DNA of 57,663 nt from Hymenobacter mucosus (lineage in GTDB: Bacteria; Bacteroidota; Bacteroidia; Cytophagales; Hymenobacteraceae), in the NCBI RefSeq assembly GCF_900188255.1, contig NZ_FZNS01000019.1, positions 1 through 57,663 on the forward strand, read 5' to 3'. The notes below the pieces were generated by a model. It searched no databases. It was not told the origin of the DNA and was given only the letters and a program-made list of their open reading frames with translations. Shown in pieces: positions 26,601 to 34,451 of this stretch (position 1 is its first letter; each line of letters starts with the position of its first letter). The position numbers were made by a program, and so were the translations under genes.

Positions 26601-27180
26601 CCGAGTAGCGAAGTCGAATAGCCTCCGGGCGGGCACCGGCGCGCACAGCAAAGTCGTATTCTAGCTGATGAGTGGCATTCTCATAGAGGTGCACATCTAC
26701 GCCGGGGTACACTTCCTGATACCGTGCGCCCCGAAAGCCGCGCACCTGACTAGCCCAGTGCGTCGGGTCATTGCCCTGGAAGTAGTTGCGTACTTCGGCG
26801 GTTGCTTCTTCCCCCCGCACGTGGGCTTTGGCGTTGCCTCCCTCAAACGTAACCCGGTAAGCGTGCATGCGCAGGCTGTCGTCTATGGGTCCTTTGGCGG
26901 CAGTAGCCTTGCCGTGCTCATGGTCGTGGTAGGCACGTAGGGCTTGCGGGTCGGCGAAGGTATAAGTAAAGCCGGTGCTAGCCAGAAACAAACGGCCGGC
27001 CGGTAGGCTGGCTGCAAAGCGAGTGGAGGCGTCCCACTGGCCTTTGTTCTCTACAAATTCGAGACTAGTAGTAGGTGTTGGCGCTACGGCTGCGTGCGGT
27101 TTTGCTAGCACACCCATCGGCACTATCACAGTAGCCAGAAGCGTGGGTAGGATATAAGACCGAAGGGTAGAAAGATACAT
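23644..27180 (-). CDS. Giant secreted T9SS type B protein with SBBP-like repeats and PKD domain
   Basis: From ATG 27180 (MYLSTLRSYILPTLL) the protein is 1178 aa. Order: signal peptide (about 25); DUF7948-like domain (about 35-265; FVENKGQWDASTRFAASLP); a beta-propeller-like tract with SBBP-type repeats (about 265-770; TYVGGNSVD, TYLGGSGND, NFLGGSSYD); Ig-like adhesion segments with repeated GGTWSGPGV motifs (about 790-1000); a PKD domain (YTWDFGDGSP); and a gliding-motility-associated C-terminal domain (RVFTRWGNKVYETANY ... GWVQVKR). The last is the type B T9SS sorting signal, so the protein is exported to the surface or medium. The in-frame upstream extension to 27369 lacks a signal peptide. 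Role, probably adhesive, is inferred. Confidence 0.9.
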   Translation of the reverse strand: MYLSTLRSYILPTLLATVIVPMGVLAKPHAAVAPTPTTSLEFVENKGQWDASTRFAASLPAGRLFLASTGFTYTFADPQALRAYHDHEHGKATAAKGPIDDSLRMHAYRVTFEGGNAKAHVRGEEATAEVRNYFQGNDPTHWASQVRGFRGARYQEVYPGVDVHLYENATHQLEYDFAVRAGARPEAIRLRYSGAESVRLTPEGSLLIHTSVGDVTEQAPRAWQIRPDGERVSVPCSFELSGTVLSFRLGRYDRKLPLLIDPTVIFSSFTGATGDNWGFTATYDAAGNMYSAGVAFAPGFPTSTGAIRTTFAGVGDMAIIKYRTSVSGSASRMYATYVGGNSVDVPQSMVVNSRDELVILGTTGSTNYPVTSAAFSRTFNGGSFSDPLQENDSRYIQYPLGSDLVVTTLNANGSALIASTYLGGSGNDGLNLNLNANLTSPLVNNYGDQFRGDIITDSDNNVYLASTTMSNNFPVRNGFDSSFNGIADGVVCKLSANLSTLIWSNFLGGSSYDAVYSIQLGAGRSVVVAGGTNSTNFPVTAGALLTTAPAGVNGFVARIAPAGTSIQQATYVGTTGNDQAYFVQLDASDNAYLFGQSSGNYPVTSGRYQNAGSHQFIHKLNATLNQTVYSTVVGTGRLSYDITPTAFLVDDCERIYICGWGGSINDGYGIGTLGSSTAGLPVTSDAVQSRTDGSDFYLAEFTPGMGSLEYGTFYGQSGGRSGEHVDGGTSRFDKRGMVYQAVCGGCGGDQGFPIPPGANYYTTRNGSTNCNNAAFKIDFGVVIADPGPSRYVCSSDGPITLGGSPAGGTWAGPGVTAIAGGGYRFTPSESLIGRNTLTYSVAATGICVSTKPLRITVMATQPVTITPVPVLCRNGNTVTMQATPAGGTWSGPGMSGTTFNPAQAGLGTHTLTYSLADTLGCATGTYQVTVRDLPRVEAGPDLVLCAYETQAVQLQGMEPAGGTWSGTGVTPTGLYTPPNTDLKGGIYTLTYSYNIGGCVNSDTRRVVLAPSPTVNFPLNVPECTAAPQYTGLAPFTCSFQPVLAGGTYTWDFGDGSPLSTEASPTHQYVSAGTYNVKLTARYANCSVETGFAPVIVGDVFVPNIITPGDDDTKNDTFIPRFSCQPATLRVFTRWGNKVYETANYRNDWRGNNLADGLYYYHLRDAEGREVKGWVQVKR

Positions 27181-27237
27181 AGCGGACGGTTGGATAAAAG
27201 CTCTGAAATATACAACGAAAATAAGGCTACATACGTA

Positions 27238-27251
27238 GCGAGCCAGCTCGC
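27238..27251. promoter_or_regulatory. Dyad GCGAGC-CA-GCTCGC in a divergent promoter region
   Basis: A perfect 6+6 bp palindrome with a 2-bp centre ends 14 bp upstream of the -7 element at 27266. It would overlap the -33 region of the plus-strand gene and lies 58 bp from the start of the divergent T9SS gene. It is a candidate operator with no known regulator. Confidence 0.35.
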
Positions 27252-27265
27252 TTCCACGGAACGCA

Positions 27266-27273
27266 TACCTTTG
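27266..27273 (+). promoter_or_regulatory. Candidate promoter of the EEP-family gene (-7 element)
   Basis: TACCTTTG matches TAnnTTTG, 34 bp upstream of the chosen GTG start. No TTG at -33; the dyad 27238-27251 occupies that position instead. Confidence 0.5.
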
Positions 27274-27307
27274 TCTATTGATCCTGTCTCCCGGAAAATA
27301 GTTGCCT

Positions 27308-28429
27308 GTGCGTCGTTCGTTTGCCTTCAAGTGCACTTTACTGGTGATTGGGTGGGTATTGCTAGCCATTGGCTGCGCTCAAGTGCCCGGCTACACGTTT
27401 TGGCCGGCTGCGTTTGGGGCGCTCACGCTACCCCTCGCGCTAGCCCTCAACCTGTTGCTACTACTGTACTGGCTACTGCGAAATAGGCGGGTGGCTTTGC
27501 TGCCGCTAGCCGTAGCCGTGCTAACGTGGCCCCATTTCCAGCGTGGGCTAGCCATTCATCCATTCGGGGGTGGTAGTGCCGCAGAGCACCCGGGGCAGCT
27601 AGTGCGGGTACTGTCCTCCAATGTGCGCATCTTCAATGTGTACCCCCAGTTGCGCGATGCGGAGCTAAATTCCTCCCGTGAGATGGTACGCTTCCTAGCC
27701 GAAAACCCCGCCGACATTCTTTGCTTGCAGGAATTTTATAACGAGCCCGCGGGCACCCGCAGCCGCGACGGAAACGTGTTTCGCACCGAAGACAAGCTCG
27801 GGCGTCAGGTAGGACGGCAGGCGTTCATTTCCAAAACACTGACCAATAGCGCCGGGGCCGAGTTTGGCATGGCTATTTTCTCTCGTTTTCCCATTGTTGG
27901 GCGGGGCACCATCCAGTTCGGCAAGCTCACGCAAAACCACGCCATGTGGGCCGATCTGCGCCTTCCCTCCAAGGATACCATTCGCATTTACAACTTCCAC
28001 CTCCAAAGCATGAGTATGGAGGAGCAGGATATTGTAGACAGCTACTCTAGTAAGGCTGGCCTGAAGAAAAAGGGCCTCGGCTTACTCCGTCGGTTCAAGC
28101 GGGGCTTGGTAGCCCGCAACGCGCAGGTTGATACTCTCACCCAGCGCTTCGAGCGGTGCCGCTACCCCATTCTGCTCTGTGCCGACCTCAATGACGTGCC
28201 CTATAGCTACAGTTACGATCAGTTGGCCGACCACTTCCAGAATGCTTGGGCTACCGTGGGTACGGGCGTGGGTGCTACCTACAACGGCCGCCTCCCCTTT
28301 GTGCGCATTGATAACCAGTTTGCCGGGCCGCGCTTCACCATCGAGGACTTTCAGATCCACCATGAGATTCCGTATTCAGACCACTTCCCCACCTTGGCCA
28401 CCTACCGCCTGAAACCGCAGCGCGAGTAA
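27308..28429 (+). CDS. Membrane-anchored endonuclease/exonuclease/phosphatase-family protein
   Basis: The 373-aa protein has three N-terminal membrane segments (about residues 8-80) and then an EEP fold (about 95-370). Visible catalytic motifs: SSNVRIFN (Asn), LCLQEFY (metal-binding Glu), YNFHLQS (His), LCADLNDVPYSYSY (Asp/Asn) and the terminal YSDHFPTLATY (SDH). The fold covers nucleases, sphingomyelinases and inositol phosphatases; with the active site in the periplasm, a phosphodiesterase or lipid/DNA hydrolase is likely. I chose GTG 27308; TTG 27302 is the alternative and no ATG is available nearby. Confidence 0.87.
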   Translation: MRRSFAFKCTLLVIGWVLLAIGCAQVPGYTFWPAAFGALTLPLALALNLLLLLYWLLRNRRVALLPLAVAVLTWPHFQRGLAIHPFGGGSAAEHPGQLVRVLSSNVRIFNVYPQLRDAELNSSREMVRFLAENPADILCLQEFYNEPAGTRSRDGNVFRTEDKLGRQVGRQAFISKTLTNSAGAEFGMAIFSRFPIVGRGTIQFGKLTQNHAMWADLRLPSKDTIRIYNFHLQSMSMEEQDIVDSYSSKAGLKKKGLGLLRRFKRGLVARNAQVDTLTQRFERCRYPILLCADLNDVPYSYSYDQLADHFQNAWATVGTGVGATYNGRLPFVRIDNQFAGPRFTIEDFQIHHEIPYSDHFPTLATYRLKPQRE

Positions 28430-28676
28430 GGAAATCATAAGTACCAACCGGTTGATTTATTACTAGCAGCTGCGCATGATGTACTGGTAAGTGAACTTTA
28501 TAGACTACTCTCCAGTGCTTTTGTGCCGATTAACTGGGCTTTTGTACTTCGTTGCGTAAAATTCGGGCCAAGTCGTAGCCGAAACGCAGATTTTCTTGTT
28601 GATGAGGCTCGGATCATTCGCGGAGCAACTGGGTTATAAAATCTGTGTACTGCCTGCAAGACGCCGTAATCCGTCA

Positions 28677-28684
28677 TACTTTTG
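28677..28684 (+). promoter_or_regulatory. cysS promoter (-7 element), implying a leaderless or near-leaderless mRNA
   Basis: TACTTTTG matches TAnnTTTG. The cysS ATG at 28691 begins only 6 bases after its last base, about where transcription should start. Confidence 0.6.
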
Positions 28685-28690
28685 TTTCCT

Positions 28691-30196
28691 ATGCAGCACC
28701 CCCTCTCGCTTTACAATACCCTTACCCGTAGCAAAGCTCCGTTCCAACCCCTCCATGCTCCCTTCGTAGGGGTCTACTTGTGCGGTCCCACGGTTTACAA
28801 TGAGGCCCACATTGGCAATGCCCGCGGGCCGGTGGTATTTGATGTGCTGACGCGTTACTTGCGCCATTTGGGCTACACTGTGCGCTATGTGCGCAACATC
28901 ACCGACGTAGGGCACTTGGAAGGCGACACCGACGAAGGCGACGACAAGATTGGTAAAATTGCCCGGGCTCGGCAGGTAGAGCCCATGCAGGTAGCCGAAG
29001 GATATGCCAATCTCTACCACCGCCACATGGAGGTGCTGGGTTGCTTGCCGCCCGATATTGAGCCCCGCGCGAGCGGCCACATTACCGAGCAGGTAGAGAT
29101 GATTCAGCAAATTATCGACAACGGGTTCGGCTACGAGTCGAATGGGTCGGTATATTTTGACGTGCCTGCTTACAATGCCGCCGGCCGCCACTACGGCAAA
29201 CTCTCCAACCGCGTGGTGGAAGAGCTACTGTCTGGCTCCCGCGACAACCTGGCCGGGCAAGAAGAGAAGCGCAGCCCCCTGGATTTTGCCCTGTGGAAAA
29301 AGGCCGATGAGCGCCACCTCATGCGCTGGCCTTCACCTTGGAGTGATGGGTTTCCTGGCTGGCACCTGGAGTGCTCCGCTATGAGCCGCAAGTACCTCGG
29401 CACTGAGTTCGATATTCACGGCGGCGGGCTCGACCTTATGTTCCCGCACCACGAGTGCGAAATTGCCCAGAGCCAAGCCTGCAACCATCCTACCAACGAG
29501 GCGCAGGTATGGATGCACAACAACATGATTACGGTGAATGGGCAGAAGATGAGCAAGTCGCTCGGCAACTTCATCACCATCAGTCAGCTATTTGAGGGCT
29601 CCAATACTACGTTGGCCCAGCCATACTCCCCCATGACGGCGCGCTTCTTCCTACTGCAAGCGCACTACCGCAGCACCGTGGATATTACGGATGAAGGCTT
29701 GCAAGCTGCCCGCAAGGGGTACCGCAAGCTAATGAACGGCCTGCGCCTCCTGGAGAAACTGGTGCTGCCTGCGGACGTAGAGCGCGCTCCCGATACGGAA
29801 AAGGGCGATGCTGAACTGCGCAAGCTAGTAGCCGATTGCTATACGGGCCTCAACGATGACCTGAACACGGCTCGCGCCATTGCCAGCCTCTTCAACCTCT
29901 TGCGCAAGCTCAACGGGTTTGCGGCCAACCTGGCTACCTTGGCTACAGTAAGCGCCGTGGCCGTGGAAGAAGCTACTACGGCCTACCACACGCTGGTTGT
30001 TGACGTGCTGGGCCTAGTAGATGAGCCCCGCGCCAATACGGAGGACTTGCTGCGCCTTACCCTAGAGTTCTACCAAGAAGCCAAGGCCACCAAAGCTTAC
30101 GACAAAGTAGATCAGATTCGGGCGGCGCTTAAGGCGCAAGGTATTGTGGTAAAGGACACTAAAGCCGGCGTCGATTGGGCCTATAGCGAAGAGTAA
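28691..30196 (+). CDS. cysS: Cysteinyl-tRNA synthetase
   Basis: The 501-aa class I synthetase contains the zinc ligand Cys in YLCGPTVYNEAHIGNAR (with the HIGH equivalent HIGN), the second zinc site CSAMSRKYLG with FPHHECEIAQ, and the KMSKSLGNF loop. It charges tRNA(Cys). ATG 28691 (MQHPLSLYNTL) is chosen over TTG 28682 because the latter overlaps the -7 element. C-terminal anticodon-binding helices are complete (ending VDWAYSEE). A hairpin follows at 30199-30229. The 261 bp upstream contain no gene. Confidence 0.97.
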   Translation: MQHPLSLYNTLTRSKAPFQPLHAPFVGVYLCGPTVYNEAHIGNARGPVVFDVLTRYLRHLGYTVRYVRNITDVGHLEGDTDEGDDKIGKIARARQVEPMQVAEGYANLYHRHMEVLGCLPPDIEPRASGHITEQVEMIQQIIDNGFGYESNGSVYFDVPAYNAAGRHYGKLSNRVVEELLSGSRDNLAGQEEKRSPLDFALWKKADERHLMRWPSPWSDGFPGWHLECSAMSRKYLGTEFDIHGGGLDLMFPHHECEIAQSQACNHPTNEAQVWMHNNMITVNGQKMSKSLGNFITISQLFEGSNTTLAQPYSPMTARFFLLQAHYRSTVDITDEGLQAARKGYRKLMNGLRLLEKLVLPADVERAPDTEKGDAELRKLVADCYTGLNDDLNTARAIASLFNLLRKLNGFAANLATLATVSAVAVEEATTAYHTLVVDVLGLVDEPRANTEDLLRLTLEFYQEAKATKAYDKVDQIRAALKAQGIVVKDTKAGVDWAYSEE

Positions 30197-30198
30197 AG

Positions 30199-30229
30199 CC
30201 AAGGCGCGAGCAGTGAGCTTGCGCCTTGG
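30199..30229 (+). terminator. Hairpin downstream of cysS
   Basis: CCAAGGCGC (30199-30207) pairs with GCGCCTTGG (30221-30229), with AGC/GCT inside. No strong T-run follows, so termination efficiency is uncertain. Confidence 0.55.
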
Positions 30230-30327
30230 TTGCCGGCCCCACATAATGGCCCGCGTGTTGTATCTATTTCTCCATTTTCCGTCGGGCCAGTTGCGCACCC
30301 GGCGGCGCAAGCTGTAGCTTACGCCAC

Positions 30328-31359
30328 ATGAACCTTTCCCGCCTTGCCCCCGCCGCCTTTGTTGCTTTACTGCTGCTGACAGGCTGCCCCGAGAAGAAAA
30401 GCACCGTTGAGACGGATACTACGCCAGCGGAGGCCGCCTTGCCGAAGGCACCCGCCTTTAATGCCGACTCGGCATACGCCTATACGGCCCGCCAGGTAGC
30501 CTTTGGGCCTCGCGTGCCCAATACGCCCGCTCACGTAACAACCGGTGACTGGATTATCCGCAAGTTCAAAGAGGCCGGCCTCACCGTGAAGGAGCAGCCC
30601 TTCGAAGCCATGGCGTTCGATGGCAAAATGCTTCGCTCTCGCAATATTGTGGCTCAATATCAGCCCCAGGCAACCCGCCGCATTGCCGTCTTCACGCACT
30701 GGGATACGCGTCCCTTCGCCGATAAGGACAAGCAGAATAAAAATGCCCCCTTAGATGGTGCTTCGGATGGTGCTAGTGGGGTAGGCATTGCCCTAGAAAT
30801 GGCCCGCGTGCTAGCGGCTCAGCCCGATAGCTTGGCCCCCGGCGTAGGAGTAGACTTTATTCTGTTCGACTCTGAGGACTATGGCTACGACAGCGCTACC
30901 CAAGGAGAGAAGAAGAACTTGTTGGCTGAGCAGGAAAACCGCGGCGAGTCGAGCTGGTGCTTAGGCTCTCAGTACTGGGCCAAGCACTTGCTGCCGGCCA
31001 ACTACAAGCCTAGCTACGGCATCCTGCTTGACATGGTAGGGGCCAAAAATGCCCGTTTCAGCCGGGAGGAACTGTCGCGGCAGCAGGCGCGCGATGTAGT
31101 AGACAAGGTGTGGAACACGGCCGCCCAACTGGGCTTCTCTGATTACTTCCTGTTCAACGACAGCGGGGGAATCACCGACGACCACGTGTTTACAAATCAA
31201 GCCGGGGTGCGCACTATCGACATCATTGACCACCTCCCAGTGGGCGACGACTACTTCCCCGCCTACCACCATACCACTCAAGATAACATGAGTGTTATTG
31301 ACAAGCGTACACTAAAAGCCGTGGGCCAAACCGTGCTTACTACCCTGTATAACGAGTAA
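30328..31359 (+). CDS. M28-family lipoprotein, probable type II glutaminyl cyclase
   Basis: The 343-aa protein has a lipobox LLLTGC (Cys near residue 20) and a Zn-dependent M28 fold. Visible metal-site motifs are FTHWDTRPFAD, GASDGASGVGIALEMA, ILFDSEDYG, the acidic DDHVF and the terminal AYHHTTQDNMSV. This combination and length fit bacterial glutaminyl-peptide cyclotransferases related to the mammalian type, known from Bacteroidota, which convert N-terminal Gln exposed by signal peptidase to pyroglutamate. An aminopeptidase role is the alternative. A 25-bp perfect inverted repeat terminates it. Placement between cysS and ldcA is not informative. Confidence 0.82.
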   Translation: MNLSRLAPAAFVALLLLTGCPEKKSTVETDTTPAEAALPKAPAFNADSAYAYTARQVAFGPRVPNTPAHVTTGDWIIRKFKEAGLTVKEQPFEAMAFDGKMLRSRNIVAQYQPQATRRIAVFTHWDTRPFADKDKQNKNAPLDGASDGASGVGIALEMARVLAAQPDSLAPGVGVDFILFDSEDYGYDSATQGEKKNLLAEQENRGESSWCLGSQYWAKHLLPANYKPSYGILLDMVGAKNARFSREELSRQQARDVVDKVWNTAAQLGFSDYFLFNDSGGITDDHVFTNQAGVRTIDIIDHLPVGDDYFPAYHHTTQDNMSVIDKRTLKAVGQTVLTTLYNE

Positions 31360-31370
31360 CGTCACAGCGC

Positions 31371-31425
31371 ATACCAAACAAAAAGCCCGGGGTACGACCA
31401 GTACCCCGGGCTTTTTGTTTGGTAT
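31371..31425. terminator. Bidirectional terminator with a perfect 25-bp stem
   Basis: Arms 31371-31395 and 31401-31425 are exact reverse complements around the loop GACCA. A-rich and T-rich arm ends provide T tracts in both directions. It separates the convergent M28 and GNAT genes. Confidence 0.95.
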
Positions 31426-31433
31426 CGAGGCTA

Positions 31434-31955
31434 CTACTGTAATAGTTTGTAGTAGATAACGGTAGCATCCAAGGAGCCATTGGCGCTGTACACGTACGCC
31501 GGGATACTACCAGCCACGGTGTAGCCCAAGCTCTGGTACAGCCGTTCAGAGGGGTCGCCCTTGCGCGTATCCAGTACGAGGGTGGTGCGCTGGTGCTGGC
31601 GGGCCTGCTCTTCAATAACGTACATCAGCCGCCGGCCAATACCGCGCCGCCTAGCCTGCGAATGTACCAAGAGCTTCATAACCTCGGCCCGGTGCGGGGC
31701 GTTGGGCTTCATCACCAAATCTAGCTGCACAGTACCTAGTACAATACCGTCGGTTTCGGCCACTAGCAATACACGGTGCCCATTTTGCATAGCCGCCGCT
31801 ACATCTTGCCAGAAAGCATACGCCACCGCCGGCACTACCGGCGGCAGAAAGCCTACGGATGATCCATTGGCAACGGAGTCCTGAAGCAGGCCGGCAAGCG
31901 AGGTCATGTGTTGCAACACCTCATGCGGCTGCAAGGCACGAATAGTCATAAACAT
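31434..31955 (-). CDS. GNAT-family N-acetyltransferase
   Basis: The 173-aa protein shows the GNAT core: a beta-4 strand VAETDGIVLGTVQLDLV, motif A with LLVHSQARRRGIGRRLM (acetyl-CoA pyrophosphate loop R-R-G-I-G-R) and motif B SERLYQSLGYTVAGSIPAYV. The family transfers an acetyl group from acetyl-CoA to an amine; the substrate cannot be told. The start may be ATG 31955 or ATG 31949 (MTIRALQPHEV). It lies 17 bp downstream of ldcA and is probably co-transcribed with it. A bidirectional terminator follows. Confidence 0.9.
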   Translation of the reverse strand: MFMTIRALQPHEVLQHMTSLAGLLQDSVANGSSVGFLPPVVPAVAYAFWQDVAAAMQNGHRVLLVAETDGIVLGTVQLDLVMKPNAPHRAEVMKLLVHSQARRRGIGRRLMYVIEEQARQHQRTTLVLDTRKGDPSERLYQSLGYTVAGSIPAYVYSANGSLDATVIYYKLLQ

Positions 31956-31972
31956 AGCCGCTACAAAAACTG

Positions 31973-32878
31973 CTAGAGGTAGGCAAGCCGCGCTCCAGTG
32001 TTATCTACGCGGAGCTGAGCCATGCGGCCGCAGATCAAAGCCATATTCTGAGGCTCGTGCCCTACCGGAAAGCCGTGTGCCACGGGAAAGCCATACTTAC
32101 CGGCGTAGTAAGCAATAATTTCGTTGGGCGTTTGTCCGTAGGGAGTGGTGTTGTCTTGGGGATTGGTGAAGTGGCCCACCAAGAGCCCCGCCAAGGACGC
32201 CAGCTTACCCGTACGGTCTAAGTGCACGAGCATGCGGTCAATGGCATAGAGGTATTCATCAATATCTTCCAGAAACAAGATGCGCCCGGCCGTAGAGCAG
32301 TCGGAGCGAGTGCCGGTAAGCGTCTGGAGGATGCTTAAGTTGCCACCGACTAGCTCCCCGGTAGCAGTACCCAGGCAGTTTAGTGGGTGCGCAGGTATTG
32401 AGTAGCCTACCGACTCCCCAAACAAAGCTCGCCGCAAACTCTCCAAGGATTCCTCTCCGCTTTCCTGATGAAACAATAGCGGCATCACCCCATGAACACT
32501 CTGGTACCCCAGGGCCAGTAAGTGACTGTTGAGAGTTGTGATGTCAGAAAATCCGGCTATCCACTTAGGATGCTGCGCCAGGCCGGAAAAATCGAGCTGG
32601 TCGATGATGCGGGTGGTGCCGTACCCACCACGAGCACACAGAATAGCGCGCACCGCGGGGTTATCAAGTTGCTGTTGGAAGTCCTGGGCCCGAACCTCGT
32701 CGGCGCCGCCAAACTGGTGGTGCTCTACATTGGTACTGGCACCCAAAACTACTTCTAACCCCCAGCTACGAAGGGTAGTTACGGCCGCAGTAAGTTCTTG
32801 GTGAGAGGCCTTTCGAGCCGGACAGACGATGGCGACGGTGTCGCCGGGTTGCAATGGGGGCGGAGCAATAGTTGGCAT
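31973..32878 (-). CDS. ldcA: Murein tetrapeptide LD-carboxypeptidase (family S66)
   Basis: The 301-aa protein has the S66 landmarks: LQPGDTVAIVCPA at the N-terminus, CARGGYGTTRIIDQLD, the Ser nucleophile in AGFSDITTL, the Glu in LFLEDIDEYLYAIDRM and the His in GFPVGHEPQNMALI. LD-carboxypeptidase removes the terminal D-Ala from recycled murein tetrapeptides in the cytoplasm; no signal peptide is seen, consistent with that. It leads a two-gene unit with the GNAT gene. No perfect -7 element was found upstream. Confidence 0.93.
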   Translation of the reverse strand: MPTIAPPPLQPGDTVAIVCPARKASHQELTAAVTTLRSWGLEVVLGASTNVEHHQFGGADEVRAQDFQQQLDNPAVRAILCARGGYGTTRIIDQLDFSGLAQHPKWIAGFSDITTLNSHLLALGYQSVHGVMPLLFHQESGEESLESLRRALFGESVGYSIPAHPLNCLGTATGELVGGNLSILQTLTGTRSDCSTAGRILFLEDIDEYLYAIDRMLVHLDRTGKLASLAGLLVGHFTNPQDNTTPYGQTPNEIIAYYAGKYGFPVAHGFPVGHEPQNMALICGRMAQLRVDNTGARLAYL

Positions 32879-33011
32879 AGAGTAAAGTAGAAGAGCAGCA
32901 GACTATAAACCTACATAACCATTCCGCGATACTTGAAGCATAGTTAGGGTAAAATATAGCTGAAACAAAAACATTTATATATCATCTTTACAAAAGCTAA
33001 AACCCCACCAT

Positions 33012-34250
33012 ATGAAACACCTCTTCGCACTGCTAGGTCTGCTGTGGTTTGCAGCGGCTGCCTCTGCTCAAACGCGCATCGACACAACCGGTGGCCGCTA
33101 CTACAAACCAATCTTCGCCAACGTTACGCGTACTCAGGACATTACGTATGGCTCCAGCATTGATTATCTGGGTGGACAGCAGGCGCTACGCCTAGATGTG
33201 TACCAGCCCACCGGCGACACAGTGCGCCGCCGACCGCTGTTGATTTTTGCGCACGGAGGCGGGTTTATCAGCGGCAACAAGACAGACCAAGATGTGACGG
33301 AGTTGTGCACGCGCTTCGCTCGCCTGGGCTACGTTACGGCCAGCATCGACTACCGCCTACTGTTTCTGCCTTTTGACACGACAAACATTAGTATTGCGTC
33401 TTTCCGGGGCGTACAAGACATGCGCGCTGCCATCCGGTTTTTTCGGATGAAAGCTGCCACCGCGGCCGTCACCGCCGCCGATAACTACCGCATCCATCCA
33501 GACTATATTTACGTGGGCGGCTCTTCTGCTGGCGCCTTCATGGCTCTGCAAACAGCCTACCTCAACAAGGCCTCGGAAGTGCCGAGCACGATTAATCTGG
33601 CAAACTTGGGCGGCTTGGAAGGAACGGGAGGCAATCCCACGTATTCCAGTGCGGTGCGGGGCGTAATAAATTTGTCTGGCGCTCTGGGCCGCCCTACTTG
33701 GATAGAGGCGGGCGATGTGCCTTTTGTGAGTATGCACGGCACCAATGACCCAATAGTGCCCTATGGCGCTGGTAGGGTAGGAGGTGGGCTGCCGCCCCAA
33801 AGAATATACGGCAGCGCAGTGCTAAACACCCGCGCTATTGCCGTAGGGGTGCAAAATCCCTTCTATACCTTTAAAAGAGCAGGCCACGTGCCCTTCTCGG
33901 GCACTTCTGCTACGGCGGTGGCTTACATGGATACTACCTTCCGCTTCGTGCGCGACTTTCTACGCCCACTGCTGCGCCAGACTGGCACCGTAACGGCTGC
34001 CCAGCGCGCCAATACCCAAGCTGTGCTGCAAGCGTACCCGGTGCCAGCGGCCACAGTTGTGCGCCTTACTTGGTCGAGCAACATGGCCTTTCACGCCCGC
34101 CCAGTAGAACTGCTTGATGCTATGGGCCGGGTAGTGCGGCGCTTCCGCTGGGAGCAGCCTGAACTGTTGATTCCGCGCGAGACGCTACGGGCAGGCACCT
34201 ACCTAGTACGGCCTGAGGGCTTGGCTGCGCAACGAATCATATTTGAATAG
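33012..34250 (+). CDS. Secreted alpha/beta-hydrolase esterase with T9SS type A sorting domain
   Basis: The 412-aa protein has a signal peptide (to ASAQ, about residue 19), a carboxylesterase-type hydrolase domain with the oxyanion motif FAHGGGF and the nucleophile elbow GGSSAGAFMA, an acidic/His pair near VPFVSMHGTNDPIV and AGHVPF, and a C-terminal domain (about 335-412) ending AGTYLVRPEG ... RIIFE, typical of type A T9SS signals. It is therefore predicted to be an exported esterase. It is followed by a paralogous gene, 34452-35684, which shares the IDTTGGRYY opening and the SIDYRL and GVQDMRAAIRFF segments. Confidence 0.87.
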   Translation: MKHLFALLGLLWFAAAASAQTRIDTTGGRYYKPIFANVTRTQDITYGSSIDYLGGQQALRLDVYQPTGDTVRRRPLLIFAHGGGFISGNKTDQDVTELCTRFARLGYVTASIDYRLLFLPFDTTNISIASFRGVQDMRAAIRFFRMKAATAAVTAADNYRIHPDYIYVGGSSAGAFMALQTAYLNKASEVPSTINLANLGGLEGTGGNPTYSSAVRGVINLSGALGRPTWIEAGDVPFVSMHGTNDPIVPYGAGRVGGGLPPQRIYGSAVLNTRAIAVGVQNPFYTFKRAGHVPFSGTSATAVAYMDTTFRFVRDFLRPLLRQTGTVTAAQRANTQAVLQAYPVPAATVVRLTWSSNMAFHARPVELLDAMGRVVRRFRWEQPELLIPRETLRAGTYLVRPEGLAAQRIIFE

Positions 34251-34292
34251 GTCTGGCCGCATTGGGCTACTCCACCGCTACGAGTTTCGATG

Positions 34293-34330
34293 CTACCCCA
34301 CTAGCGTACTATTGTGCGTTGGTGGGGTAG
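34293..34330 (+). terminator. Hairpin between the two esterase genes
   Basis: CTACCCCAC (34293-34301) pairs with GTGGGGTAG (34322-34330) with a 20-nt, partly structured loop. No T-run follows, so it may only partly terminate. Confidence 0.45.
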
Positions 34331-34451
34331 TATCAATATGTAGCCTATCTAGTAGAATATGCAGCTGAGCCGGAGTATAGCCGGTGGCCCTCCGGTATCT
34401 TTACCGGAAGACTACTATCCGAGCCTGTTGTCTCGGCTTTCTTATACTCGC

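Noticed and set aside
28530..28613. Minus-strand fragment containing ENLRFGYDLARILRNEVQ between the EEP-family gene and cysS
   Set aside because: It reads like the tail of a real protein, but only 27 codons are open, there is no start and no family was recognised; not enough to call a gene remnant.
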